From Novosphingobium olei (GTDB lineage: Bacteria > Pseudomonadota > Alphaproteobacteria > Sphingomonadales > Sphingomonadaceae), in the NCBI RefSeq assembly GCF_012927405.1, contig NZ_JABBGM010000005.1, positions 186,001-250,000 on the forward strand: DNA of 64,000 bases, read 5' to 3'. The notes under the pieces are model-generated. The model was not told the origin of the DNA. It worked only from the letters and a program-made list of their open reading frames with translations, and searched no databases. Shown one piece after another: positions 34,915 through 43,767 of the stretch; positions within the stretch are counted from its first letter, which is position 1, and the number at the start of each line of letters is the position of its first letter. A program made the position numbers and the translations under genes.

Positions 34915-35606
34915 GGTTCCACCACCACCCATCGTGCAGGTCCTTCGATTCCCCTGACCCGCGCCCGTCGCGAGGCTGTCCACATCACGAACGGCCGCCC
35001 GGCGTAGCCGGGGGCGAGATAGTCCTGAACCAGCCAGATATTGCGGTCGAGAACAGCGGCCAGATGATAGCGTGTCTCGATACTTCGCGTCGGCATCAGG
35101 ATCGCCGCCTTGCCCACATGCTTTTCCACCTGGTTGAGGAAGGTGGTCAGTTCGCTCTGCAGCGCGGCTTCGCCAGGTGCATCTGGACAGGAGCGTGAAT
35201 CGATGTCGAGCATGATGGCGGGGGGAAGCAGGTCCTTTTCCCGCGGCACTGTCGTGACGAAGTTGGCCGCTTGCGCATCGGCCGGCGCGCAAAGGTCGTA
35301 GACGTGAACGGCACCTGCCTGCATGCCCGCCGCGCGAACCGCATCGATCCCCTCGCCGAACGATGGATCACGGCGATCCGGACCTTCGCTGGCGGTCAAG
35401 TAGACGAAGTCAGCGCCATCCGCTTTGATCATCCGCCAGTCGATGGCACCGTCATGCTGGTCCACCCATACGCCCTGTACCGGAAAGCGCGCGCGCTCGG
35501 GCCGCCATGCGCGCGCCTGCCACCACAATGCGCCACCAGCCGCCAGAAGCAGCACCAGCAATGCCGCGAGCAGACGCCGACGCGCCTTGGTTCGCTTTTT
35601 CGTCAT
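34911..35606 (-). CDS. GH25-family muramidase-like membrane-anchored protein
   Basis: A 231-residue protein with one N-terminal span ([20 protein letters not shown]) and a GH25 lysozyme-like domain outside the membrane. The opening [20 protein letters not shown], with Asp 49, and FVYLTASEG followed by RRDPSF fit the family. The usual DxE catalytic pair reads Asp 134-Ile-Asp 136 in IMLDIDS, so the second acid is Asp rather than Glu; activity is therefore uncertain. It overlaps cdd by ATGA, an unexpected partner for a cell-wall enzyme. Confidence 0.85.
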   Translation of the reverse strand: MTKKRTKARRRLLAALLVLLLAAGGALWWQARAWRPERARFPVQGVWVDQHDGAIDWRMIKADGADFVYLTASEGPDRRDPSFGEGIDAVRAAGMQAGAVHVYDLCAPADAQAANFVTTVPREKDLLPPAIMLDIDSRSCPDAPGEAALQSELTTFLNQVEKHVGKAAILMPTRSIETRYHLAAVLDRNIWLVQDYLAPGYAGRPFVMWTASRRARVRGIEGPARWVVVEP

Positions 35607-35638
35607 GGCAGAAAGGTGCGCCCCGAATCCGGTCAGTT

Positions 35639-36121
35639 TCAGCCCCTGATATGCAGCACGCAGATCAGGGTAAAGAGCCGACGTGCCGTGGCGAAGTCGG
35701 TGTCGATCTTGCCTTCGAAGCGTTCCAGCAGAAGCTCGGCGGCGCCGTTGTGGACCCCCCGTCGCGCCATGTCGATCGTCTCGATCTCCTGCGCGGTCGC
35801 CCGACGGATCGCCTGGTAGTAGGAATCGCAGATCGCGAAGTAGTCCTTGATCGGCCGTCGGAAGCGGCCGAGCCCAAGGATGATCGTCTCGAGCAGCGAT
35901 CCGCCGTCGTCGGAAATGGCCAGCGCCAATCGTCCGTCCTCGACAGACAGCCGCAGGCGGTAAGGGCCCTCATGGCCTGCTTCGAACGCGCGGAGAGGCT
36001 TGAAGGTGTTCTCTTCGATCAGGTCGAAGATCGCAATGCGACGCTCCTGCTCGATATCGGCATTGCGCCAGATGATCGTCGCCTCATCAAGCTCGATATG
36101 CGAAATGCGCGCGTCCGCCAT
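35639..36121 (-). CDS. UPF0262 family protein
   Basis: A 160-residue cytoplasmic protein of the alphaproteobacterial UPF0262 family. Conserved blocks include MADARISHIELDEATIIWRN, EQERRIAIFDLIEENTF, YRLRLSVEDGRLALAISDDG, GLGRFRRPIKDYFAICDSYY and RRGVHNGAAELLLERFEGKI. Function is unknown. ATG at 36121 is well placed. It lies upstream of the GH25-cdd-dcd genes on the same strand with a gap of about 32 bases, and is divergent from dnaB. Confidence 0.93.
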   Translation of the reverse strand: MADARISHIELDEATIIWRNADIEQERRIAIFDLIEENTFKPLRAFEAGHEGPYRLRLSVEDGRLALAISDDGGSLLETIILGLGRFRRPIKDYFAICDSYYQAIRRATAQEIETIDMARRGVHNGAAELLLERFEGKIDTDFATARRLFTLICVLHIRG

Positions 36122-36224
36122 GGGGCAGCGTATTTCGCAGACGCGAAGGGCGCCCGCAAGCCCTCCCCGCTATCCACAGGGGTGTCGCCTTGTGAGGGCC
36201 GTCCCGCTCGGGCACAAAGGCGCG

Positions 36225-37736
36225 ATGGCAGCCAGCGAAGTGATCCTCATGCGCGAACCCGAAGAGACGCGCACCGTCCCCTCCAACGTCGAAGCCGAGG
36301 CCGCCTTCCTCGGCGCGGTTCTGATCGACAATCGGATCCTCGAGGAACTGACCTGCCCCTTGAAGGCAGAGCACTTCTATGCCGCGGTGCATGGCCGCGT
36401 GTTCGAGCGGATTCAGGCTCTCATCGACCGCAAGGCGGTGGTCACCCCGGTGACGCTCAAGCCCTATTTCGAAAGTGACGAAGGGCTCAAGGAACTGGGC
36501 GGCACGGCCTACCTGGCGCGGCTCACTGCCGATGGTCAGGGCCTGCTCAACCCGCGCGAGCTTGCCGAACAGATCTATGATCTCGCGCTTCTTCGCGAAT
36601 TGATCACGGTCGGGCGTGGCCTTGTCGAAGGGGCCATGGACACCAGCGAATCGGTCGCGCCGCTGCAGCAGATCGAACTTGCCGAAGCCTCGCTCTACAA
36701 AGTCGCCGAAGGTGCGCAGACTGGCAGCGAGGCGCAGAGCTTCGGCCAGGCGACCCGTACTTCGCTGGAGATGATCGAAAAGGCGCTGCTTTCGGGCGGC
36801 CACATCTCGGGCAAGACCACGGGCCTCACTTCGGTCAACGAAAAGATCGGCGGCCTGCACGATTCGGACCTGATCATCCTCGCCGGGCGTCCGGGCATGG
36901 GCAAGACGTCACTCGTCACCAATATCGCCTTCAACGCCGCAGATCGCCTGCGCCGCGATCAAGCAGACGGAATTGCGCTCAAGGATTCGGTCGGCGCGGC
37001 CGTCGCCTTCTTCAGCCTCGAAATGAGCGCCGACCAGCTCGCCACGCGTATTCTGGCCGAACAATCGGGGATCAGCTCGGAAGCATTGCGCATGGGCCGG
37101 ATCAGCCGGGATGAATTCCAGCAGCTGTCCTTTGCCAGCCAGCGTCTTGCCGAACTGCCGCTTTACATCGACGATACGCCGGCGCTCACCATCGGGTCAC
37201 TGCGCGCCCGCGCCCGCCGGCTCAAGCGCCGCCACGATATCGGCCTGATCATTGTCGACTACCTGCAGCTGCTGCAGGGCTCGGGGCGCAGCGACAACCG
37301 CGTGAACGAAATCTCGGAAATTTCGCGCGGTCTCAAGACCCTCGCCAAGGAGCTGTCGGTGCCGGTGATCGCGCTCTCGCAGCTGAGCCGCGCGGTCGAA
37401 CAGCGCGACGACAAGCGCCCGATGCTCTCGGACCTGCGCGAATCGGGCTCGATCGAACAGGACGCCGACATGGTCTGGTTCGTGTTCCGCGAAGACTATT
37501 ACGTCGCCGCCAAGGAGCCCAAGGTTCCGCAGGGCAACGACGATCCCAAGGTGCAGGAAGCGCACGCGGCGTGGCAGGCGGAAATGGAGCGGGTCTATGG
37601 CCTTGCCGAACTGATCGTCGCCAAGCAGCGCCACGGTTCCACCGGCAAGGTCCGCCTCCGCTTTGAATCGCGGATTACCCGGTTCAGCGATCTTGCATCG
37701 GATGACCTGCGCGCCGCCTACGGCAACGACGAATAG
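36225..37736 (+). CDS. dnaB: replicative DNA helicase DnaB
   Basis: A 503-residue hexameric helicase that unwinds DNA at the replication fork. Order: N-terminal DnaG-interacting domain (VPSNVEAEAAFLGAVLIDNR, LKAEHFYAAVHGRVFERIQA), a linker, then the RecA-like domain. The RecA-like domain has Walker A LAGRPGMGKTSLVTNIAFN, FSLEMSADQLATRILAEQSG, Walker B IIVDYLQLLQGSG, and ALSQLSRAVEQRDDKRPMLS. ATG 36225 has AAAGG six bases upstream and gives the family start; the open frame to 36000 is antisense to UPF0262. An insert around EPKVPQGNDDPKVQEA precedes the last helix. Confidence 0.98.
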   Translation: MAASEVILMREPEETRTVPSNVEAEAAFLGAVLIDNRILEELTCPLKAEHFYAAVHGRVFERIQALIDRKAVVTPVTLKPYFESDEGLKELGGTAYLARLTADGQGLLNPRELAEQIYDLALLRELITVGRGLVEGAMDTSESVAPLQQIELAEASLYKVAEGAQTGSEAQSFGQATRTSLEMIEKALLSGGHISGKTTGLTSVNEKIGGLHDSDLIILAGRPGMGKTSLVTNIAFNAADRLRRDQADGIALKDSVGAAVAFFSLEMSADQLATRILAEQSGISSEALRMGRISRDEFQQLSFASQRLAELPLYIDDTPALTIGSLRARARRLKRRHDIGLIIVDYLQLLQGSGRSDNRVNEISEISRGLKTLAKELSVPVIALSQLSRAVEQRDDKRPMLSDLRESGSIEQDADMVWFVFREDYYVAAKEPKVPQGNDDPKVQEAHAAWQAEMERVYGLAELIVAKQRHGSTGKVRLRFESRITRFSDLASDDLRAAYGNDE

Positions 37737-37825
37737 CAAGGCGGCCAGCGTTTTCTTGACTTTTCCACACCCTCAGCCTAGCTGGCGCTCTTTCCTTCCA
37801 TCCTGATTTTAATCGGAGTGCCCTT

Positions 37826-38170
37826 ATGGCGCGCGTTACCGTCGAAGATTGCGTCGACAAGGTCCCCAACCGTTTCGATCTGGTCCTGCTCGCCGCCGAG
37901 CGCGCACGCGCGATTTCGGGCGGTGCGGAACTTACCGTCGACCGGGACCGCGACAAGAACCCCGTGGTCGCACTGCGCGAGATCGCGGATGAGACCGTGC
38001 GCCCGACCGTGCTCAAGGAAAACCTGATCCAGTCGCTGCAGCGCGTGCTGCCGGAAGACGACGACGAGATCGACGAAATCGGCTCGCTGTCGCAATCGGC
38101 CGAGGCGCTGCGCATCACGGCAGCGGCGCCGGTGCGCAACACTTCGCTGGGCGCCGACTACGACGGCTGA
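37826..38170 (+). CDS. rpoZ: RNA polymerase omega subunit
   Basis: A 114-residue omega subunit that assists beta-prime assembly and ppGpp binding. The N-terminal [35 protein letters not shown] and [16 protein letters not shown] follow the family. The C-terminal acidic stretch [12 protein letters not shown] and Ala-rich tail are typical of sphingomonads. A 90-base gap separates it from dnaB. spoT/relA is not present directly after it, unlike in many alphaproteobacteria. Confidence 0.96.
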   Translation: MARVTVEDCVDKVPNRFDLVLLAAERARAISGGAELTVDRDRDKNPVVALREIADETVRPTVLKENLIQSLQRVLPEDDDEIDEIGSLSQSAEALRITAAAPVRNTSLGADYDG

Positions 38171-38203
38171 TTCCGGCAAGACGTAACATTGTAATTTCAG
38201 CAA

Positions 38204-38233
38204 AAGGCGTCGTGGATAAAATCCCGGCGCCTT
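38204..38233 (+). terminator. hairpin terminator after rpoZ
   Basis: AAGGCGTCG (38204-38212) pairs with CGGCGCCTT (38225-38233), with one G-U pair; the loop contains a further GGAT/ATCC stem. The T tract after it is short (CTTG). It lies about 35 bases after rpoZ and about 35 before the helicase gene, so it likely ends the rpoZ transcript. Confidence 0.65.
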
Positions 38234-38269
38234 CTTGCGTGTGCCCGCCACGCTCGCCACATTCTCTTC

Positions 38270-40822
38270 ATGGCCGGCCCCCTGCACCCGCATGCGCGAG
38301 GCGACCGCAAGACGGTCAAGGCGGTGCTCGGCCCTACCAACACCGGCAAGACCCACCTCGCCATCGAACGGCTCTGCGCGCATTCCTCGGGCGCGATCGG
38401 CTTCCCGCTGCGACTTCTGGCCCGCGAAGTCTATGACCGGGTCTGCGCGATCAAGGGCGCGCAGAACGTCGCCCTGATCACGGGCGAGGAGCGGATCGAG
38501 CCAAAGAATGCCCGCTGGCATCTGTGCACGGTGGAAGCCATGCCCAGCCGGCCCGACCTTGCCTTCGTCGCTCTCGATGAAGCGCAGCTCGCCGCAGACC
38601 CGGAACGCGGCCATGTCTTTACCAATCGCCTGCTGAACACGCGCGGACGCGAGGAGACGATGCTGCTCGGCTCGGCCACGCTCGAACCGATGGTCAAGGC
38701 CCTGGTCCCCGAGGCCGAGATCGTCACCAGGCCGCGCTTTTCCACGCTCACCCATACCGAGCCCAAGAAGCTGTCGCGCATCCCGCCACGCAGCGCGATC
38801 GTCGCCTTCAGTGCCGAGCAGGTCTATGCCATGGCGGAAATGCTGCGCCGTTTTCGCGGCGGCGCGGCCGTGGTCATGGGCGCGCTGTCCCCGCAGACGC
38901 GCAACGCGCAGGTGGCAATGTATCAGTCGGGCGAAGTCGATTACCTCGTCGCCACCGACGCCATCGGCATGGGCCTCAACCTCGACGTCAATCATGTCGC
39001 CTTCGCCGGACTTTCTAAATACGACGGGCACCGCCGTCGCCGGCTCACCACGGCGGAAATGGCGCAGATCGCCGGACGTGCTGGGCGCCATCACAAGGAC
39101 GGCACATTCGGCGCGCTCGCCGGGATGGGCGGCCACGATCCCGAATTCGCGCCCGAAGAAGTATACGCGATCGAGGAACATCGCTTTCCCCCGCTGACCC
39201 GGCTGTTCTGGCGCGAGGCCGAGCCGCGCTTCGATTCTCTCAATATCCTGATCGAGGATCTTGAAAGCCCGCCCTTTCGCCCCGAGCTCGCAACCCCGCC
39301 CAAGGCCATTGACCTCGCCGTCGTGAAGCGCCTCGCCGAAGATCCGGACATCGCCGACACAGTCCGCGGGCGCGGATCGGTCCAGCGCTTCTGGCAAGCG
39401 TGTTCGCTTCCGGACTTTCGCCAGCAGGGCGTGGAAACGCATGCCCGCTTTGTCGCCAAGTTATGGCAGGATCTGCGGCGCGGGCACCTCGGGGCGGATT
39501 ATGTCGCTCAGGCGATCGCGCATCTCGACAATCCTTCGGGCGATATCGACACCTTGCAGGGCCGCATCGCGGCGATCCGCTCGTGGTCATACATCGCGCA
39601 GCGTCCGGACTGGGTGCTGGCGCGAGACGAAATGGCCGCACGGGCCCGCGCCGTCGAAACCCGCCTGTCGGACGCGCTGCATGGTCGCTTGACCGAACGC
39701 TTTGTCAATCGCCGAACCACGGTGCTGATGCGCAAGGTGGGCGGCGATGCGGGATTGCTGCCCGTGCGACTGTCCGATGCAGGCACCGTGCTCGTCGATG
39801 ACGAGCCGATCGGCCATCTCGAAGGCTTCCGGTTTATCGTCGATCCGCTTGCGCGCGCCAGCGATCGCAAGCTGTTGCTCGCTGCGGCGGAACGACACCT
39901 GCCGGCCCTCCTCGATCGGCGCGCCGAAGCTCTGGCTGGCGATGCAAGGTTGGACGCTGCGGAACAGGCGAAAGCCCTCCATCTCGATGCCGGGCGCATC
40001 CGCTGGCACGAGGAGACGGTGGCACGGCTCGATCGCGGCAAGACGCTGCTCACCCCCAGGCTGTCGCTGGAGCCTGCGCTCGCGGCGCTCCCTCCGCTCG
40101 CACGTGACAAAGTGGAGAGGGCTCTTTCCGATTGGCTCGTCCGTAAACTCGCGAGCCCGCTCGCTCCGCTGCGCAAGCTGGAAGCGGTAGGATCAGCCAG
40201 CGAATCGGGGCCCGCCCTAAGGGCATTGCTGCTCCATCTGATCGAGGCAGGCGGAGTCCTGCCACGCGATGAAGCAAAGCTGGAGCGGCTCGATGCCGCG
40301 CAGCGTGAGAGCCTGCGAAAGCTCGGCATTCGCGTTGGCACCTTCGACCTGTTCGTTCCTGCCTTCCTGAAACCACGCGCGCTAGCGCTCTGGGCGATGG
40401 CCGCAGACGTTCGCGGCCTGCCGCATCCGCCTGTGCCTTCCGACATGCCGCCAGTAATCGCCGGGAAGCGTGCGCCGCTTGGATATCGCCGCTTCGGGGT
40501 TCAGGCCCTACGCGTCGATCTGGTGGAAAAGCTCCTCCAGGCGGCGCACGGATCGCGCATGGGCGCGCGCGCAAAGCGCTACTATCTCGATCCGGCGCTC
40601 GCACGCTCCATGGGCCTCTCGACAGCGAGTTACGCCTTGCTGCTGCGTCAAGCGGGTTTCCGTGTAGCCATTGGGCGGCCCTTGGGGGAAGGTGCTTTCG
40701 GCCCCCCCTCGCCCCCTTTGTGGGACTGGCGGCCCCCGCGTCCACGGCCAGCAGAGACAGCCAGACCGTCCGTAGTGGCCGGCAATGGCGCATTTGCCGC
40801 GCTTGCCGAGCTGATCCGCTGA
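38270..40822 (+). CDS. SUV3-like superfamily 2 RNA/DNA helicase
   Basis: An 850-residue helicase resembling mitochondrial SUV3 and related alphaproteobacterial proteins. Walker A is AVLGPTNTGKTHLAIERL; motif II is VALDEAQL (DEAQ box); motif III is LGSATLEPM. The second RecA domain has GALSPQTRNAQVAMYQSGEV, VATDAIGMGLNLDVNHVAFA and IAGRAGRHHKDGTFG. A long helical C-terminal region (about 400-850) ends in a Pro-rich tail. In mitochondria SUV3 acts in RNA decay; the bacterial role is not known to me. It overlaps the S4 gene by one base (TGATG). Confidence 0.9.
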   Translation: MAGPLHPHARGDRKTVKAVLGPTNTGKTHLAIERLCAHSSGAIGFPLRLLAREVYDRVCAIKGAQNVALITGEERIEPKNARWHLCTVEAMPSRPDLAFVALDEAQLAADPERGHVFTNRLLNTRGREETMLLGSATLEPMVKALVPEAEIVTRPRFSTLTHTEPKKLSRIPPRSAIVAFSAEQVYAMAEMLRRFRGGAAVVMGALSPQTRNAQVAMYQSGEVDYLVATDAIGMGLNLDVNHVAFAGLSKYDGHRRRRLTTAEMAQIAGRAGRHHKDGTFGALAGMGGHDPEFAPEEVYAIEEHRFPPLTRLFWREAEPRFDSLNILIEDLESPPFRPELATPPKAIDLAVVKRLAEDPDIADTVRGRGSVQRFWQACSLPDFRQQGVETHARFVAKLWQDLRRGHLGADYVAQAIAHLDNPSGDIDTLQGRIAAIRSWSYIAQRPDWVLARDEMAARARAVETRLSDALHGRLTERFVNRRTTVLMRKVGGDAGLLPVRLSDAGTVLVDDEPIGHLEGFRFIVDPLARASDRKLLLAAAERHLPALLDRRAEALAGDARLDAAEQAKALHLDAGRIRWHEETVARLDRGKTLLTPRLSLEPALAALPPLARDKVERALSDWLVRKLASPLAPLRKLEAVGSASESGPALRALLLHLIEAGGVLPRDEAKLERLDAAQRESLRKLGIRVGTFDLFVPAFLKPRALALWAMAADVRGLPHPPVPSDMPPVIAGKRAPLGYRRFGVQALRVDLVEKLLQAAHGSRMGARAKRYYLDPALARSMGLSTASYALLLRQAGFRVAIGRPLGEGAFGPPSPPLWDWRPPRPRPAETARPSVVAGNGAFAALAELIR

Positions 40823-41103
40823 TGCGGATCGACAAGCTGCTCTGGTTCCTGCGGCTTGCATCGACGCGCACCCACGCCCACGACTGGGCTCTCGAAGGGC
40901 ACATTCGTCTGAACGGTCGGCGGATCGAGCGGCCGAGTGCGGCCGTCCGCCCCGGCGACGTTCTGGTGCTTCCCACGGTCACCGGCGTGCGGGTGATCGA
41001 GGTCGTGGCCCTGCCTACCCGGCGCGGCCCCGCGCCCGAAGCACAAGCATGTTATCGCCAAATCGAACCGGCCATACCCGCGACAGTCCCAACGGACGCT
41101 TGA
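40822..41103 (+). CDS. S4-domain RNA-binding protein (Hsp15-like)
   Basis: A 93-residue protein consisting of an S4 domain: MRIDKLLWFLRLASTRTHAH, WALEGHIRLNGRRIERPSAA and VRPGDVLVLPTV. It resembles Hsp15, which recycles stalled 50S subunits with attached nascent chains. The ATG shares one base with the helicase stop (TGATG), so translation is probably coupled. The C-terminal QACYRQIEPAIPATVP tail has no known feature. Confidence 0.9.
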   Translation: MRIDKLLWFLRLASTRTHAHDWALEGHIRLNGRRIERPSAAVRPGDVLVLPTVTGVRVIEVVALPTRRGPAPEAQACYRQIEPAIPATVPTDA

Positions 41104-41167
41104 CGCCCGCCGCCAAACGCCTCTAGCACGACGGCAAACGATCAACGCCTGAGGGAAAATCACCGCC

Positions 41168-41506
41168 ATGACCTATGTCGTCACCGACGCCTGCATCCGC
41201 TGCAAGTTCATGGATTGCGTCGAAGTTTGCCCCGTCGATTGCTTCTACGAGGGCGAGAACATGCTGGTGATCAATCCCAGCGAATGTATCGACTGCGGCG
41301 TGTGCGAACCTGAATGCCCGGCCGAAGCCATCCTGCCCGATACCGAATCCGGCCTGGAGCAGTGGCTTGAGCTGAACGCCAAGTACTCGGCCGAATGGCC
41401 CAACATCACCGCCAAGAAGGACGCGCCGGCGGACGCCGACGACCACAAGGGCGAAGAAGGCAAGTTCGACAAGTACTTCTCGGCCGAACCCGGCGAAGGC
41501 GACTGA
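41168..41506 (+). CDS. fdxA: 7Fe ferredoxin FdxA
   Basis: A 112-residue ferredoxin with one [3Fe-4S] and one [4Fe-4S] cluster. Cysteines occur as [20 protein letters not shown] and [17 protein letters not shown], matching the Azotobacter-type pattern. The acidic C-terminal half ([20 protein letters not shown]) is the usual extension. GAGGGAAAATCACCGCC precedes the ATG. It serves electron transfer, with partner unknown; sphingomonads pair it loosely with carD, which follows after a 400-base gap. Confidence 0.96.
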   Translation: MTYVVTDACIRCKFMDCVEVCPVDCFYEGENMLVINPSECIDCGVCEPECPAEAILPDTESGLEQWLELNAKYSAEWPNITAKKDAPADADDHKGEEGKFDKYFSAEPGEGD

Positions 41507-41518
41507 CCGCCTGCGCCA

Positions 41519-41569
41519 TTGAACCGCACGCGATCGGTGATTCGCTGATCGCTTGTGTCGGCGGTTCAA
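41519..41569 (+). terminator. nested inverted repeat after fdxA
   Basis: TTGAACCGC (41519-41527) pairs with GCGGTTCAA (41561-41569). Inside it GCGATC (41530-41535) pairs with GATCGC (41547-41552) around an 11-base loop. It starts 13 bases after the fdxA stop. No U tract follows, so it may be a 3' stabiliser or a structured non-coding element rather than a classical terminator. Confidence 0.5.
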
Positions 41570-41731
41570 CGGCATCGTGATGCTCGCATCGCGCGTCTGC
41601 CAGTCGTATTGGCGGGATCCCGCGGCCTTTCCCGCAGGATGACGGCGATTTAACGCGTCTGGGTCTGGCAATTTTATTACAGCGGTGCTATATACGGTGC
41701 ACGCGCTGGGCGGGGCAATGCTCGTTCCAGC

Positions 41732-41752
41732 GCCTTTTCACCACGAAAAGGC
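41732..41752 (+). promoter_or_regulatory. hairpin in the carD leader
   Basis: GCCTTTTC (41732-41739) and GAAAAGGC (41745-41752) form a perfect eight-base stem with a five-base ACCAC loop. It lies about 160 bases before the carD ATG and about 40 bases after the candidate promoter. Its role is not known. Confidence 0.4.
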
Positions 41753-41908
41753 AGGACAGGCGGCAAACGTATCGCAAAGGGATCGCCGACCGAAAAAGTT
41801 GACGGTCGTTTGCCGGACCTCTTCCCCAAAGGGCCCGGACCTTGTGCTGGAGGATGGGTGATCCATCCGACGTCGCCTTGTCTTCTGCCTGCGTCGAAAG
41901 GATAAGCA

Positions 41909-42433
41909 ATGGCAGCCAAGGCTCTTGCCTTCGATGTTGGGGATTACGTCGTCTATCCGAAGCATGGTGTCGGCCGGGTGGTCGAACTGCAGCAAGAAGA
42001 AATCGCTGGAATGAAGCTGGAGCTCTATGTGCTCCGGTTCGAAAAGGAGCGCATGACGCTCCGCGTGCCCGTGAACAAGGTCGAAGCGATCGGCATGCGA
42101 AAGCTGTCGTCGGACAAGACGCTGCGCGAAGCGCTCGACACGCTCAAGGGCAAGCCGAAGGTCAAGCGCACCATGTGGTCGCGCCGCGCCCAGGAATATG
42201 AAGCGAAGATCAACTCGGGCGATCTCGTGTCGATTGCCGAAGTCACACGTGACCTGTTCCGCGCCGACGATCAGCCGGAACAGTCCTACTCGGAACGCCA
42301 GATCTTCGAAGCGGCTTCGTCGCGCCTCGCCCGCGAACTCGCGGCGATGGAAAAGACCGACGAGCCGGCCGCGCTCAAGAAGATCCTCGCGATCCTCAAC
42401 GAGCACGCACCGAAGTACTACGAAGCAGTCTGA
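41909..42433 (+). CDS. carD: CarD-family transcription regulator
   Basis: A 174-residue regulator that binds the RNA polymerase beta subunit and stabilises open promoter complexes. The N-terminal Tudor-like RID is DVGDYVVYPKHGVGRVVELQ to RFEKERMTLRVPVNKVEAIG. The C-terminal part is helical (KRTMWSRRAQEYEAKINSGD, QIFEAASSRLARELAAMEKT). It lacks a long HMG-like extension, so it is the short bacterial form. The 5' leader is long and may be structured. A strong terminator follows. Confidence 0.95.
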   Translation: MAAKALAFDVGDYVVYPKHGVGRVVELQQEEIAGMKLELYVLRFEKERMTLRVPVNKVEAIGMRKLSSDKTLREALDTLKGKPKVKRTMWSRRAQEYEAKINSGDLVSIAEVTRDLFRADDQPEQSYSERQIFEAASSRLARELAAMEKTDEPAALKKILAILNEHAPKYYEAV

Positions 42434-42456
42434 CTGTTTCCGCCAGGTGCGAAAGC

Positions 42457-42486
42457 AAAGGCCGCCGGTGCGAACCGGCGGCCTTT
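42457..42486 (+). terminator. carD terminator
   Basis: A perfect 13-base stem, 42457-42469 with 42474-42486, is closed by a GCGA tetraloop. The A side and the T side (CCTTT) provide the U-rich end. It begins 24 bases after the carD stop. Confidence 0.92.
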
Positions 42487-42583
42487 CTCGTTCCACCGAC
42501 GGCTGAACTGCAACGGCGAACGACATGGCATGTCCTGCCAAGGTGCGTTAGATCAGCAACACACCAAGTGGGAGAGTATCGTC

Positions 42584-43327
42584 ATGCTCAAGGACTTCGC
42601 CAAGACGCTTGCGGGCGTCGCCTTCGTCGGGCTCGCCGCCGCGCTTTCGGGTTGCGACGCAGCCAGCGTCACCATCGATGGTGCGAAGGGTGTGCCCCTT
42701 GCCCAGCTCGATCTTTCGGGCAAGGCTCCCGATGAAATCACCCTGCTTGGCCCCGACAAGGTCCACGTCACGCGTGGCGATCGCCTCGCCATCACTGTCG
42801 ACGGGGAACAGCCGATCAAGGACAAGCTGCGCTTCACCCTCAAGGACGGCAAGCTCGGCATCGCGCGCGATTCGTGGAAGAGCAGCGACAGCGACGAAGG
42901 CATCGCCACCGTCAACGTCACCGTCCCCGCCGCCCGGGAACTGGTCCTCGCGGGCTCCGGCCAGATCGACATAGATGGGCTGGAAGGCGAAACGGCGAAG
43001 CTGACGATCGCGGGATCGGGCACGATCGCCGCTGCGGGCATCACCGCAAAGGAACTCAAGGTGGATGTGGTGGGCTCAGGCAAGCTTCGCGGCGCGGGCA
43101 ACACCGGGAAGCTCGAGATGACCATCGCCGGCAGCGGTAATGCCGAACTCGATGGTCTGGTCGTGCAATCGGCCAAGATCGACGTAGCAGGCTCGGGCAG
43201 CACCCGCTTCGCCTCGGATGGTGAGGTCAAGGCCAACATCATGGGATCGGGCGAAGTCCGCGTGAAAGGCCGAGCCACCTGCAAAGTATCGTCCATGGGC
43301 TCGGGCCGGCTCGTCTGCGAACCCTGA
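42584..43327 (+). CDS. DUF2807 (head-GIN) lipoprotein
   Basis: A 247-residue predicted lipoprotein. The signal peptide ends in a lipobox (AALSGCDAA). The rest is a repetitive beta-strand fold with recurring GSGxI/GSGxL units (LVLAGSGQIDIDGL, TIAGSGTIAAAGI, VVGSGKLRGAGN, TIAGSGNAELDGL, AGSGSTRFASDG, MGSGEVRVKG), typical of the right-handed helix DUF2807 family. A single cysteine pair (TCKV and LVCEP) closes the C-terminus. Function unknown; surface or periplasmic adhesion is the usual guess. GGGAG precedes the ATG. Confidence 0.9.
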   Translation: MLKDFAKTLAGVAFVGLAAALSGCDAASVTIDGAKGVPLAQLDLSGKAPDEITLLGPDKVHVTRGDRLAITVDGEQPIKDKLRFTLKDGKLGIARDSWKSSDSDEGIATVNVTVPAARELVLAGSGQIDIDGLEGETAKLTIAGSGTIAAAGITAKELKVDVVGSGKLRGAGNTGKLEMTIAGSGNAELDGLVVQSAKIDVAGSGSTRFASDGEVKANIMGSGEVRVKGRATCKVSSMGSGRLVCEP

Positions 43328-43411
43328 ACCGTCATATCCGCGCCGTTTCGAGCCCGGTCATCCTTGCAATGGCCGGGCGGCCATGGGACCCTGATGCCAG
43401 GGAGACAACCC

Positions 43412-43765
43412 ATGTCGATCAAACACTTCTTCGGCCCCATCCTCGTTTCAAGCGCCGCAATGTTGTCCGGTTGCGTGGCCAAGAGCGCCTTCGATCTGGC
43501 CACGATGCCGGTCCGCGCTGGCGCGCGCGCGGTCGACACGACAGCTGACGTCTACGACAAGCTCACCGTCAGCCAATCCGAGCGTGACGAGAAGCGCGGC
43601 CGCGAGATTCGCCGTCGGGAAGAGCAGTACGGCAGGCTTTCACGCGATTACGATCGTGCCCGCCATGATTGCGAACGCGGCAATGAGGATGCCTGCAAGG
43701 CTGCGCGGTCGATCTATGGCCGGATGGACGCCATGCGCGCTTCCATCCCCTACGAAGGTCGTTAG
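43412..43765 (+). CDS. small lipoprotein with basic coiled-coil region
   Basis: A 117-residue predicted lipoprotein: MSIKHFFGPILVSSAAMLSG-C is a signal peptide with a lipobox. A short membrane-proximal part (DLATMPVRAGARAVDTTADV) is followed by a highly charged helical stretch (SQSERDEKRGREIRRREEQY). Then comes a C-terminal segment with two cysteines (RHDCERGNEDACKAARSIYG) that could be disulfide-linked. It lies about 85 bases after the DUF2807 gene and may share its transcript. I do not recognise a family. Confidence 0.8.
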   Translation: MSIKHFFGPILVSSAAMLSGCVAKSAFDLATMPVRAGARAVDTTADVYDKLTVSQSERDEKRGREIRRREEQYGRLSRDYDRARHDCERGNEDACKAARSIYGRMDAMRASIPYEGR

Positions 43766-43767
43766 CC

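Larger units (their letters stand above)
41507..41908 (+). promoter_or_regulatory. 402-base fdxA-carD intergenic region with structured leader
   Basis: No convincing ORF is seen here. It holds a nested inverted repeat at 41519-41569, a candidate sigma-70-like promoter (CTGGCA at 41665-41670, 18-base spacer, TATATA at 41689-41694), and an eight-base hairpin at 41732-41752. A start near 41701 would leave a carD leader of about 200 bases. The promoter is an inference by eye. Confidence 0.5.

Noticed and set aside
37778..39442. 554-codon minus-strand frame
   Set aside because: Antisense of rpoZ and the SUV3-like helicase.
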